NCBI GenBank assembly: GCA_017632935.1
Contig: JAGBQJ010000001.1
Location: forward strand, 124,001-188,000
From: Bacteroidales bacterium
Lineage (GTDB): Bacteria; Bacteroidota; Bacteroidia; Bacteroidales; F082
Length of the DNA: 64,000 bases
Direction of reading: 5' to 3'
Part shown: positions 1 through 8,541 of the stretch, piece by piece
How positions within the stretch are numbered: the stretch's first letter is position 1
Layout of the letters: the number at the start of each line of letters is the position of its first letter
Made by a program: the position numbers and the translations under genes
The notes under the pieces: model-generated
Databases searched by the model: none
The model's input: only the letters and a program-made list of their open reading frames with translations
Told to the model about the DNA's origin: nothing

Positions 1-566
1 TCCAACTCCAAGAAATCTTCTATGATGAAATGGCCATTGTGAGACTCATTCAACGCATGTGCAATGGCTTGGGGCAAATCTTTCGGGTTATCCACTCGCG
101 TTACTCCTTTGCTACCCGCAGAGTCCACAGGCTTGACAATCACAGGCCTGTTGAAAAAATCAAAATCCCTTAAAGCATCTTCTGCATTCTCGTAACCTCT
201 TGCGTTAGGTACATTAAAACCATTATCTGCTAAGAAACGGCGGAAGCGAGATTTGTCCTGTAAGGTGCATGCGGCTTCATATGAACAAGTGAAGGGTAAA
301 CCAATCTGCTCTGCAACGTAGGCTGCAGACACCACACCTGGATCGACTGCATAGGAAAGAATGCCGTCAATTTTGAGCTCTTGCGCCAGCTTCAACACAG
401 TTTCTTTGTCGAGTATGCTCACATTATGATATTCGTCGGAATACTTGTGGGCGATGTTATCAGGAAGATAGTCCACCGTGATGACATGAATGCCGTGCTT
501 ATGCGCAGCCTCAATAGCAGGAAGCAAATAGCGAATGCCTCCAAGGAGCATCAGTTTTTTTTGCAT
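1..566 (-). CDS. ATP-grasp family enzyme, 3' part cut by the window edge
   Basis: The first 188 codons are visible, starting at the ATG whose complement ends at base 566 and staying open to the left edge. The N-terminus (MQKKLMLLGGIRYLLPAIEA) has the fold signature of a pre-ATP-grasp domain, and around residues 140-155 the segment RPVIVKPVDSAGSKGV matches the ATP-grasp nucleotide-binding loop, as in carbamoyl-phosphate-synthase-like ligases. The start overlaps the end of the DegT aminotransferase by 16 bases, so the two are translationally coupled. In sugar clusters such enzymes often ligate an amino acid or carboxylate to the amino group made by the adjacent transaminase; that role is inference. 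The substrate cannot be read from the visible part. Confidence 0.8.
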   Translation of the reverse strand, partial: MQKKLMLLGGIRYLLPAIEAAHKHGIHVITVDYLPDNIAHKYSDEYHNVSILDKETVLKLAQELKIDGILSYAVDPGVVSAAYVAEQIGLPFTCSYEAACTLQDKSRFRRFLADNGFNVPNARGYENAEDALRDFDFFNRPVIVKPVDSAGSKGVTRVDNPKDLPQAIAHALNESHNGHFIIEDFLEL

Positions 567-1678
567 TGTCCTTTATTTTCAACGAGGTCTAATACTCGGT
601 TTATGTCTTCATTACTCAGTTCGTGGTGCATAGGCAGACAAATAACTTCGTTAGCCAGACGAGTTGCCATTGGCAAATTCTCAGGTGCTGCACTTGGAAG
701 ACCACGATAAGTGCTGAATGTACTAATCAATGGATAGAAATATCGGCGACCAAAAACATTTGCCTCACGCATCTTGAAATAGAGCTCGTCACGTGTTGCT
801 CCGTACTCTTTAGCGTTGATGAAAATTGGAAAATAACTATAGTTGTGACGCACTCCAGGCATATCATCGAAGAAACGGATGCCTGGAATATTGCGAAGAG
901 CTTCACGATACTTTTGAGCCACTTTTTGTCTATTGGCAATAGCTTTATCTACTTGTTTCAAGTTCAATAATCCGTATGCTGCACGAACTTCATCAACCTT
1001 ACTATTGATACCAGGTGCAACCACTTCTGTTTCGCCTGCAAAACCAAAATTCTTAAGATAATCAATGCGTTTCTTGGTCTGCTCGTCATGCATCACCAAG
1101 GCTCCTCCTTCAAGGGTGTTGTAAACTTTAGTGGCATGGAAACTGAGTGTAGCCATATCACCAGCGTTCAACACACTTTCACCTTCCACTTCTACGCCAA
1201 AGGCATGAGCTGCATCGTAGATAACCTTCAGACCATACTTGTCAGCTATCTCTTGAATACGTTTCATTTTCACCGGCTTGCCGTAGCAATGCACGGGCAT
1301 AATGGCCGTAGTTTTAGGCGTGATGGCGGCTTCAATCTTATCAGGGTCAATACCACAGGTTTCCTCCTCAATATCTACGAAAACTGGACGACAACCATTC
1401 CACCAGATGCTGTGGGTTGTGGCCACAAAGCTATACGGTGTGGTTATTACCTCACCTGTGATGCGTAGTGCCTGCAATGCAGTCAGCAATGGTAGGGTTC
1501 CGTTAGTAAACAGACTGATGTACGGTACTTTCAGATACTCTGCAAGAGCCTTTTCCAGCTGTTTGTGGAACTGGCCGTTGTTGGTAATCCATTTGCTTGC
1601 CCAAATCTCTTTGAGCATCTCGTTAAACTCACCCAAGTCTGGCAATAACGGTGAGGTAACTGTTATCTGTTTCTCCAT
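551..1678 (-). CDS. DegT/DnrJ/EryC1/StrS-family sugar aminotransferase
   Basis: A 375-residue PLP-dependent transaminase that puts an amino group on a nucleotide-linked keto-sugar. The Schiff-base lysine is K184 in SFHATKVYNTLEGG and the PLP-nitrogen aspartate is D155 in YDAAHAFG, both classic for the family; length is normal. It sits 8 bases downstream of rmlB and rmlA, so the natural substrate is dTDP-4-keto-6-deoxyglucose, giving dTDP-4-amino-4,6-dideoxyhexose (VioA/RffA/FdtB type). Which stereochemistry, and whether position 3 or 4 is aminated, cannot be decided here. The downstream ATP-grasp gene overlaps its 3' end and probably acts on its product. Confidence 0.9.
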   Translation of the reverse strand: MEKQITVTSPLLPDLGEFNEMLKEIWASKWITNNGQFHKQLEKALAEYLKVPYISLFTNGTLPLLTALQALRITGEVITTPYSFVATTHSIWWNGCRPVFVDIEEETCGIDPDKIEAAITPKTTAIMPVHCYGKPVKMKRIQEIADKYGLKVIYDAAHAFGVEVEGESVLNAGDMATLSFHATKVYNTLEGGALVMHDEQTKKRIDYLKNFGFAGETEVVAPGINSKVDEVRAAYGLLNLKQVDKAIANRQKVAQKYREALRNIPGIRFFDDMPGVRHNYSYFPIFINAKEYGATRDELYFKMREANVFGRRYFYPLISTFSTYRGLPSAAPENLPMATRLANEVICLPMHHELSNEDINRVLDLVENKGQCKKN

Positions 1679-1686
1679 TATTGCAA

Positions 1687-2820
1687 TTATCTATTACTAT
1701 ACATGTTGGCGTAATAATTCTGGTATTCGCCCGAGGTAACATTGTCGAGCCACTCCTGGTTGTCCAAATACCATTTCACAGTCAGTTCAATACCTTCCTC
1801 AAACTGGAGACTTGGCTCCCATCCAAGTTCCTTCTGAAGCTTGGTGGAGTCGATGGCATAGCGCATGTCGTGTCCGGCACGGTCAGTGACATAGGTAATC
1901 AAATCCATATCCTGACCTTCAGGGCGACCAAGAAGACGGTCCACCGTATTGATAACCACTTTGATAATGTCGATATTCTTCCACTCATTGAAACCACCGA
2001 TATTGTAGGTCTCGGCAATCTTGCCCTTATGGAAAATCAAGTCAATCGCTCTTGCATGGTCAACCACATAGAGCCAATCGCGCACATTCTCGCCTTTACC
2101 ATAAACAGGAAGAGGCTTGCGGTGACGGATATTGTTGATGAAGAGCGGAATAAGCTTCTCTGGAAACTGATAGGGGCCGTAGTTGTTGGAGCAGTTAGTC
2201 ACAATGGTAGGCATACCGAAGGTGTCATGGAAAGCACGGACAAAGTGATCGCTGCTAGCTTTGGCCGCGCTGTAAGGACTGTGGGGCTGATATTTCAGAT
2301 CCTCGGTGAAAAACTTCTCACCGTATGCCAAATGATGCTCACCGCTGGAGGCTTTGGTAGTAAACGGAGGCTTGATGCCTTCGGGATGAGTCACCTCCAA
2401 TGCGCCATACACCTCGTCGGTGCTGATATGGTAGAATCGCTTGCCCTCAAACTTTTCAGGCAGACTTTCCCAGTAGGCTTTAGCAGCTTGCAACATAGAG
2501 AGCGTTCCCATCACGTTGGTTTGTGCGAAAGTGAACGGGTCTTTGATGGAGCGGTCAACATGACTTTCAGCAGCAAGATGAATAATGCCATCCACCTTCT
2601 CATCCTGCATGAGTTTCAATACGCCGTCAAAGTCGCAGATGTCCATTTTCACGAACTTGTAGTTAGGCTTGTCCTCAATATCCTTGAGATTAGCCAGATT
2701 GCCAGCGTAGGTAAGCTTATCCAGATTGATAATCTTATATTCTGGGTATTTGTTCACAAACAGCCTTACTACATGGCTGCCGATGAATCCGGCTCCGCCG
2801 GTGATGATGATGTTCTTCAT
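1687..2820 (-). CDS. rmlB: dTDP-glucose 4,6-dehydratase (copy 1)
   Basis: A 377-residue short-chain dehydrogenase/reductase that converts dTDP-glucose to dTDP-4-keto-6-deoxyglucose using bound NAD. The nucleotide-binding motif [10 protein letters not shown] lies at residues 7-16, the catalytic T134-D135-E136 triad is in STDEVYG, and the Y183-xxx-K187 pair is in SPYSAAK. It follows rmlA after a 7-base gap and precedes the aminotransferase by 8 bases, so the three form a tight cassette. A second, nearly identical copy lies at 21760-22962 and carries an extra repeat-derived segment that this copy lacks, which makes this one the cleaner reference sequence. Confidence 0.96.
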   Translation of the reverse strand: MKNIIITGGAGFIGSHVVRLFVNKYPEYKIINLDKLTYAGNLANLKDIEDKPNYKFVKMDICDFDGVLKLMQDEKVDGIIHLAAESHVDRSIKDPFTFAQTNVMGTLSMLQAAKAYWESLPEKFEGKRFYHISTDEVYGALEVTHPEGIKPPFTTKASSGEHHLAYGEKFFTEDLKYQPHSPYSAAKASSDHFVRAFHDTFGMPTIVTNCSNNYGPYQFPEKLIPLFINNIRHRKPLPVYGKGENVRDWLYVVDHARAIDLIFHKGKIAETYNIGGFNEWKNIDIIKVVINTVDRLLGRPEGQDMDLITYVTDRAGHDMRYAIDSTKLQKELGWEPSLQFEEGIELTVKWYLDNQEWLDNVTSGEYQNYYANMYSNR

Positions 2821-2827
2821 GGGTTAT

Positions 2828-3739
2828 TTATTTTCTGAAAGTATCTGATGAAATGTCTTCTTTTAGCTCCTCAATTACCTTGAGCAGGTATTGGCCATAC
2901 TGGTTCTTTAGCATCGGCTTGGCCAGTTCACGCATCTTCTCCTCGGTAATCCAGCCATTGCGGTAGGCAATGCCCTCCAAGCAAGCCACCTTCAGGCCCT
3001 GGCGCTTCTCAATAACCTCAACAAATGTTGAAGCCTCGCTGAGGCTGTCGTGCGTGCCTGTGTCGAGCCATGCAAAACCGCGACCGAAGACCTGAACTTT
3101 CAACTCACCATCTTTTAGGAATTCCTGGTTCACCGTGGTGATTTCAAGCTCACCTCTTGCCGATGGCTTGATGTGTTTGGCCACATCGACCACCTTGTTG
3201 GGATAAAAATACAGACCCACCACAGCATAATTGCTCTTGGGCTCTTTTGGCTTCTCCTCAATACTAAGGCAGTTGCCCTGTTTGTCGAATTCCGCCACAC
3301 CATAACGCTCCGGGTCACTTACCCAGTAGCCGAACACGGTAGCTTTCTTGTTTTCCTCAGCATCTTTTACTGCATTGCGGAGCAAGGTGGTGAATCCGGC
3401 ACCGTAGAAGATATTGTCACCAAGAACGAGGCAAGCACTGTCGTTGCCTATAAACTTTTCGCCAATGATGAATGCCTGGGCGAGACCATCAGGGCTAGGC
3501 TGTTCAGCATACTCGAAATGTACGCCATAGTCAGAGCCATCGCCCAAAAGACGTTTGAAACCTGGCAGGTCGTAAGGCGTAGAGATAATGAGAATATCTC
3601 TGATTCCAGCCAGCATCAAAGCACTGATAGGATAATACACCATCGGCTTGTCGTAGATAGGTAATAATTGTTTACTTACACCCTTGGTAATCGGGTAAAG
3701 GCGGGTACCAGAGCCGCCTGCTAATACTATACCTTTCAT
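2828..3739 (-). CDS. rmlA: glucose-1-phosphate thymidylyltransferase
   Basis: A 303-residue nucleotidyltransferase making dTDP-glucose from dTTP and glucose-1-phosphate, the first step toward dTDP-deoxysugars. The N-terminus carries [11 protein letters not shown] and then [12 protein letters not shown], the RmlA signatures for nucleotide and sugar-phosphate binding; [16 protein letters not shown] near residue 220 is also typical. Length and end points match the family. It is the only thymidylyltransferase in the window and feeds both rmlB copies. No rmlC or rmlD is present, so rhamnose need not be the end product; the adjacent aminotransferase points to an aminosugar. Confidence 0.96.
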   Translation of the reverse strand: MKGIVLAGGSGTRLYPITKGVSKQLLPIYDKPMVYYPISALMLAGIRDILIISTPYDLPGFKRLLGDGSDYGVHFEYAEQPSPDGLAQAFIIGEKFIGNDSACLVLGDNIFYGAGFTTLLRNAVKDAEENKKATVFGYWVSDPERYGVAEFDKQGNCLSIEEKPKEPKSNYAVVGLYFYPNKVVDVAKHIKPSARGELEITTVNQEFLKDGELKVQVFGRGFAWLDTGTHDSLSEASTFVEVIEKRQGLKVACLEGIAYRNGWITEEKMRELAKPMLKNQYGQYLLKVIEELKEDISSDTFRK

Positions 3740-3792
3740 ATTTTTTTATTTTTATATTTTTTTTATTTTACCACAAAAACAACAAGCCAAAA

Positions 3793-5697
3793 TTAGTGCT
3801 TGTCGTAAATCTCATATTTGCTATTCTTACTAATGAACTCCGGCACGGTTTTCTTCATCAGTTTCACCATGTCAGGTATCTCGACTTTGCGGGACAGGTC
3901 TTCCAATTCGTCGATGACGGAAGCCACCTCGTTGTATTCGTATTCCCTTACCTTAGCGATGCGGATGCGCTCGTGCGAAGTGGGAAGCGTGTTCTCCTTG
4001 TTCGAAAGCACTTCCTCGTAGAGTTTCTCGCCAGGACGAAGTCCCGTGTATTTGATTTCAATGTCTTTGCCCACTTCATATCCAGCAAGCTGAATCATAC
4101 GGCGCGCCAAGGTGTCTATCTTCACGCTTTCGCCCATGTCGAACACGAAGATCTGTGTGCCCGTGCTCATCGTGGCGGCCTCCATCACCAGACGACAAGC
4201 TTCAGGGATGGTCATGAAGAACCTTGTGATGTCGGGATGGGTCACCGTGATGGGACCACCATTCTCTATCTGTTCCCTGAAACGTGGGATGACACTGCCA
4301 TTGCTCCCCAACACATTGCCAAACCTCGTGGTCACAAATGTCGTGTTCCCTTGATGTTTTCCACTTTCGACGGCCAGGCCGAGCGACTGCACATAAATCT
4401 CCGCCAAACGCTTCGAACAGCCCATGACATTGGTAGGGTTCACTGCCTTGTCAGTGCTGACCATCACCATTTTTTCCACGCCATATTCAATGCATTTATC
4501 GGCCACGTTGCGTGAACCGTAAACATTCACCAACACAGCTTCGCATGGATTCTCCTCCATCAGCGGCACATGCTTGTAAGCAGCCGCATGGAAGACAACT
4601 TGAGGATGATAGTGTCTGAAAGCAAAATCAAGTCGAGCTTGTTGCCTCACATCGCCAATCACAGGGACAAAATCCAATTCCGGGAAACGACCTTCCAGCT
4701 CAAGGCGAAGGTTGTGCATAGGGGTCTCGGCGTTATCGAACAGAATAAGTCGCTTTATCCCAAAAGTGGCCAATTGCCTACACAACTCACTGCCGATACT
4801 GCCTGCCGCACCCGTAACGAGAATGATCTTCCCCTTGAAATTGCTGATGATGGCATCCATGGACAGCTTGATTTCCGGTCGGCCCAGCAGGTCTTCAATT
4901 TTGATGGCCCTCACCCTGCTCTTCGACTGATGTCCCTCTTCCACTTCGTTGATGGTCGGGGCGATGAGCAGCCTTATGTTGTGGTGGTTGCAATAGTCGA
5001 TGAGTGCATCCTCGTGCTGGGCATCTTTCTCGTTGGCGAAAAGGAGTGCCGAGATGGAAAAACGGTCGAAGATGTCCTGTAGCTCTTTGTCGTTCTGGTA
5101 ATTAAAAATCGGATAATCCGACAGCTTGAGCTTTTTCGTCGTACTTTCGGGAGAAAGAAAACCGACTACGCGGTAATGGGGCGAGCTTTGCAGACGAGTG
5201 ATGGCCGCCACCGACTTGTCAGAAGTGCCAAACACGAGCACACGTTGGCGGTTCTTCGTATCGTTCATGTTGCTCTTGTAGCGGTGGTAGACCCCCACCA
5301 TCAACACACGGACCAATAACACCAAGAACAAAGACAGCAGGAAATCACAGCAGAGTGCTACCAAGATGCTGGAGTTGAACAGGCATGTTATCGCAATAAA
5401 CACTCCCAACAGCACAACCTTAGTCAGGAAAGTCAAGGCATAGCGCAACAGATCATGGAAAGAGGAATAACGCACCACGAGCTTATACTCCCTAAAGACC
5501 AGCATGGCCACGACACTGGCACCCAAGGCGCCTCCAACCCACCACCAGGCGAACGGCCCGGCATAGTAATCGGAGCTGGTGAAGAAGCTCAGCACCAGCA
5601 ACACGATGACCGACGCCCCGACAGAGAGGCAAAGATCCAAGCCAAAGAAGGCTTTGGCGCTGAAGTATTTGTTTTGGAATTTAGAAAAAAGGTTCAT
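3793..5697 (-). CDS. membrane-anchored UDP-sugar 4,6-dehydratase, CapD/WbpM/PglF family
   Basis: A 634-residue protein with four predicted membrane helices within about residues 18-135, a CoA-binding-like Rossmann segment starting near VLVFGTSD (153-160), and a catalytic SDR domain whose GAAGSIG motif is at 296-302. The conserved stretch STDKAVNPTNVMG followed by SKR is diagnostic of the large FlaA1/PglF/WbpM dehydratases. Members convert UDP-GlcNAc to UDP-4-keto-6-deoxy sugars at the inner membrane, the entry to QuiNAc or bacillosamine. It is 53 bases upstream of rmlA in the same direction. The exact product depends on the downstream aminotransferase or reductase and is not fixed by this gene. 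Confidence 0.92.
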   Translation of the reverse strand: MNLFSKFQNKYFSAKAFFGLDLCLSVGASVIVLLVLSFFTSSDYYAGPFAWWWVGGALGASVVAMLVFREYKLVVRYSSFHDLLRYALTFLTKVVLLGVFIAITCLFNSSILVALCCDFLLSLFLVLLVRVLMVGVYHRYKSNMNDTKNRQRVLVFGTSDKSVAAITRLQSSPHYRVVGFLSPESTTKKLKLSDYPIFNYQNDKELQDIFDRFSISALLFANEKDAQHEDALIDYCNHHNIRLLIAPTINEVEEGHQSKSRVRAIKIEDLLGRPEIKLSMDAIISNFKGKIILVTGAAGSIGSELCRQLATFGIKRLILFDNAETPMHNLRLELEGRFPELDFVPVIGDVRQQARLDFAFRHYHPQVVFHAAAYKHVPLMEENPCEAVLVNVYGSRNVADKCIEYGVEKMVMVSTDKAVNPTNVMGCSKRLAEIYVQSLGLAVESGKHQGNTTFVTTRFGNVLGSNGSVIPRFREQIENGGPITVTHPDITRFFMTIPEACRLVMEAATMSTGTQIFVFDMGESVKIDTLARRMIQLAGYEVGKDIEIKYTGLRPGEKLYEEVLSNKENTLPTSHERIRIAKVREYEYNEVASVIDELEDLSRKVEIPDMVKLMKKTVPEFISKNSKYEIYDKH

Positions 5698-6162
5698 GAT
5701 GAATCAATAGGTAAATGGGGCTTATCGGGTTTTCTTTTCACAGCTCCGCCCCGTCAGTCACAATTCTTTAGTTGATAATTAAGAGTTGAGAGTTGACAGT
5801 TGTGTTTATTTTGAGTTTAAAATATGTGGGACCTCATAAGACTCCACGAACTTCAACATCATTATTGCTCTTGACGTGTGGAATGAAAGCTGGTTGTAAT
5901 TATTCAGCAAGAAAAGGTCGGCATCGTATCTCTTTAACAACGACAAGGCTTCCAAACCACTTATGCCTTTAGTTTAGTCAGTGAGGGGGAGCGTCCAAAT
6001 CGGGTTCAACATACTTTAAAACATCCATATTATCATCTTTTGGGCGCACTGGGAGTTCTATCTTATTGATGTTCCTAATGTTGTTTTCCGTGCTGTATTC
6101 TTAGTTTACTCACTATGGTTTTCTACTCGTTGTTTTATTTCATCGATATGGCTTTGACCATT
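5698..6162. other. 465-base gap holding gene remnants
   Basis: No intact gene is visible. The left part (about 5770-5800) has degenerate 7-base units of the GTTGAGA type. Bases 5806-5973 encode the fused remnant listed separately. Next to it, minus-strand bases 5978-6100 stay open for about 40 codons without a convincing start and end in ...NMDVLKYVEPDLDAPPH; I do not recognise this peptide. The gap separates the capD gene from rloB and looks like an insertion-deletion scar in the polysaccharide operon. Confidence 0.6.
5806..5973 (-). pseudogene. deletion-fused remnant of a DUF3791-DUF3990 gene pair
   Basis: The minus strand is open for 55 codons with no start codon. The first part, ending ...LLKRYDADLFLLNNY, aligns by eye with the DUF3791 domain encoded at 13402-13830 (...LFKEYDADAFLFNNY). 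The second part, NQLSFHTSRAIMMLKFVESYEV, aligns with the last residues of the DUF3990 protein at 12917-13405 (DQLSFHTERVIKALRFVESYEV). In the intact pair these two segments lie more than 400 bases apart in adjacent genes. An internal deletion, probably at the shared TAT/TAC-GA codons, therefore fused them in frame. An in-frame stop lies directly upstream, so this is a relic, not an expressed toxin. Confidence 0.8.
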
Positions 6163-6879
6163 CTATCTAAGGTTCTCGCTAATTCTTCGGTTGAACGCTT
6201 CATCCCGGCCAAGCATTTGGAGCACCAACAAATAAACTTTGGTGCGGGGATTGTGATTGGCATATCTTGCATCATTATACACTCCATCAAGCCTGGTCGC
6301 ATTGGCTATGGCCTGCTCAAGGTCACCGTAACGTTTCATATCATCATAATGACTTTTGCTGTTTTTTACGTATGAATACTGCTTTTTTGAGGTATATAAT
6401 GGAGATGCGTTGATATGCTGTGCTATCGCATTGCCATAATCGACCCTGCTCATTGGTGTGTCGCGATACTCAAAATGCAACAAGTACCATAATTCGAATG
6501 CCTCGTTGCTCCATGCACTCATCACACCATGGGCCTCTGCTTTTGCTATGGCACTGTTAAAGTTGTTGGCTGGAAAACTGTCGCGGTCAAAAACTGCCCA
6601 AACTGCATCATACGGCATTTTCCGCTTTTCAGCATTAACCTTCAGCCTCACCGCCTCTTCAACAACCTGTTTTGTGTTGATTCCACCACCACCGACTTCG
6701 AGGTCAAGCAAGTAGACACCATTATTAATCCGCTTGAACGCATTGAAATAATTCGGTTCCGTCTTCTTCCCTTCGCAAACGATGAGGATTCTTCCAATAA
6801 CACGCCGTTGACTCCTCTTGGCAGTCTTCTTCGCATATTTTTTGGTCAGATTTCCAGTCAGCGTGATCTTCCTTGCCAT
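6163..6879 (-). CDS. rloB: RloB-family protein with Toprim-like nuclease motifs
   Basis: A 238-residue protein starting at MARKITLTGN; the ATG at 6879 is preceded by GAGAGGA, and a longer upstream reading has no family support. Residues 31-45, ILIVCEGKKTEPNYF, carry the Toprim glutamate motif, and VWAVFDRDSF supplies the DxD pair, so a metal-dependent Toprim fold is likely. SNEAFELWYLLHF is a hallmark RloB segment. It lies 11 bases downstream of the AAA-type ATPase rloA and is surely co-translated. RloA-RloB pairs are found near restriction-modification loci; the ATPase-plus-Toprim layout resembles the OLD and PARIS anti-phage systems. A defence role here is inference. Confidence 0.88.
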   Translation of the reverse strand: MARKITLTGNLTKKYAKKTAKRSQRRVIGRILIVCEGKKTEPNYFNAFKRINNGVYLLDLEVGGGGINTKQVVEEAVRLKVNAEKRKMPYDAVWAVFDRDSFPANNFNSAIAKAEAHGVMSAWSNEAFELWYLLHFEYRDTPMSRVDYGNAIAQHINASPLYTSKKQYSYVKNSKSHYDDMKRYGDLEQAIANATRLDGVYNDARYANHNPRTKVYLLVLQMLGRDEAFNRRISENLR

Positions 6880-6890
6880 TCCTCTCTTCC

Positions 6891-8105
6891 TTAATTGTTC
6901 ATGATATAAGGAATACCTCCGTATCTGCCCATAATATAATCCTTGCTGGCGCTGGTGTCGTAACGCGGCAAGGTTCCGTCGGGAAGAATGACTTCGGTCA
7001 TGGAATACAAATCCGTCTCCTCTTTCTCGTTCTTTTCCGTAAACCACACCTGGTCTCTTCTTAAGAATGCCGACGATAGCAAGTGGGTGTCGTGCGTTGA
7101 GAAAATCAACTGGGCTTGGTTTGGATTGTGTTCAGGGTTGTTGAAAAGACCCACCAAATATTGTGATATAAGAGGATGCGCCTTGGCGTCAAGCTCGTCT
7201 ATGACAAGCACTTTCCCTTCCATGAGGGTGTTGACAATAGGTCCTGCCAGCACAAATAGCTTTTGTGTACCCGCCGATTCCCTGTCTTCCAACGGGAAAA
7301 GAAGCTTGCTTTTGACCTTGCCGTTTTTGGTATAAACACGATGCTGTGTAAATATGCTTATCACAGGTTTCTCTTCTGCAAAAACCGCATCAAACCCCAA
7401 CTGCAACTCTTTAAACATGCTCATGAGTTGTTTTGTTTCTTTAGTCATATTGACAAAATAACGCTTTGTAACATCCTCATAGCCCGAATTGTCAATACCT
7501 GAAATCACATTGAACTTAAAGAAGAACGACATGACTTCCTTTGAGACTGCTTCATTCCCTTCCGCCAACTGCGCTACCAACGACAAAAACAACCGATTGT
7601 CTTTGGTGCGGCCTTCCAGCCCGACACCCTCATGAAAAACGTTTTCGTTGATGGCAATGCCTTCTGTGTTCCTGACGAACAACGCTTTCTCGGTTTTTGA
7701 ATTCAGTTTGCTTGAAAACAACCATTCAGATATTATAGTTGTATCGTTATATTCAAAACCGTATCGATATTTTTTCTCATCCACAAAAAAACTTGCTTCA
7801 AAAAGCGTAGGCTTCGATAACGAAGTTGTTGATAATGCGAAAGGATCGAACGGAAGTAAATCACCGTCGTTTAGTTTTACAGAATCCACAACCAACGTCT
7901 TCATGTAACCCATGGCAGTAATGAGATTGCTCTTTCCGCTAGAGTTTGCACCATAAATAGCACATGAGCGGAGGTACCTGATTTTGCCGTTAGACATTAC
8001 ATTCTCAGGCAGTGTCTTGGTTTCCGCAGAAGCCATCATCGAAAACGTCTTACGCGAATAAAAGGAACGGTAATTCGCTACAGAAAACTCAAGCAAACCT
8101 ATCAT
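6891..8105 (-). CDS. rloA: RloA-like AAA ATPase (SMC/ABC-type head)
   Basis: A 404-residue ATPase beginning MIGLLEFSVANYRSF, the typical N-terminus of AAA_15/AAA_21 proteins; the longer in-frame start at 8216 overlaps the upstream cupin gene and adds no family sequence. Walker A is GANSSGKSN at residues 52-60, Walker B is LVIDELDAKAHP near residue 305, and STHDTHLLSS is the H-loop region. Such ATPases act as sensors that gate a partner nuclease; the partner here is RloB, 11 bases downstream. The pair interrupts the polysaccharide genes between wbuC and the capD gene, all in one direction, so it is probably read from the same long transcript. Confidence 0.88.
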   Translation of the reverse strand: MIGLLEFSVANYRSFYSRKTFSMMASAETKTLPENVMSNGKIRYLRSCAIYGANSSGKSNLITAMGYMKTLVVDSVKLNDGDLLPFDPFALSTTSLSKPTLFEASFFVDEKKYRYGFEYNDTTIISEWLFSSKLNSKTEKALFVRNTEGIAINENVFHEGVGLEGRTKDNRLFLSLVAQLAEGNEAVSKEVMSFFFKFNVISGIDNSGYEDVTKRYFVNMTKETKQLMSMFKELQLGFDAVFAEEKPVISIFTQHRVYTKNGKVKSKLLFPLEDRESAGTQKLFVLAGPIVNTLMEGKVLVIDELDAKAHPLISQYLVGLFNNPEHNPNQAQLIFSTHDTHLLSSAFLRRDQVWFTEKNEKEETDLYSMTEVILPDGTLPRYDTSASKDYIMGRYGGIPYIMNN

Positions 8106-8119
8106 TTTCGTTTTAGTAT

Positions 8120-8512
8120 TTAAGATAATATATCTTCCTCCCCCAACGCCTCCCAAGGTCCATCCTTGGTCTCCAAGATGACAGAACCAGATTCCATACA
8201 CTCGATGGAATGCCATTGCTCCATGGGAACACTGAGGCCGCGAATGTCGCCGTCAGCTTCAACGAGGATAGTATCAATCAGCTCGCCTTGATCGTTGTAA
8301 TACAGCCACTTCACCTTACCTCTAAGAACCACGACGGTCTCAGAGGTGTTTTGATGACGGTGGATAGGCATCACCGTGCCTGGCTCCAGGGCATTCAGCA
8401 TGCGTTGGCTTTGGTCGGCAGGGCTGTTGCGCAGGTCGAGGTTCATCCTTAGCCTTTGGGATGCCTTTGCCTGAGCAGTCAACTCATCTAATACGGTGGT
8501 GGTAATCAACAT
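8120..8512 (-). CDS. wbuC: WbuC-family cupin
   Basis: A 130-residue protein with one cupin barrel. MPIHRHQNTSETVVVLRGKV around residues 48-67 gives the HxH metal-binding pattern and the E/G cupin turn; LSVPMEQWHSIE near residue 95 supplies the second cupin motif. WbuC proteins accompany the UDP-L-FucNAc genes in O-antigen clusters of E. coli and other bacteria, and here too fnlB follows upstream by 29 bases. The reaction is not established; a small sugar-nucleotide isomerase or binding role is usually assumed. The gene is followed 14 bases later by rloA. Confidence 0.85.
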   Translation of the reverse strand: MLITTTVLDELTAQAKASQRLRMNLDLRNSPADQSQRMLNALEPGTVMPIHRHQNTSETVVVLRGKVKWLYYNDQGELIDTILVEADGDIRGLSVPMEQWHSIECMESGSVILETKDGPWEALGEEDILS

Positions 8513-8541
8513 CTATTATTTACCGGTTTTTCTGATGTTAA

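Noticed and set aside
1681..2838. Plus-strand frame of 385 codons opposite rmlB
   Set aside because: Antisense shadow of a well-supported gene; similar shadows occur opposite other GC-richer genes.
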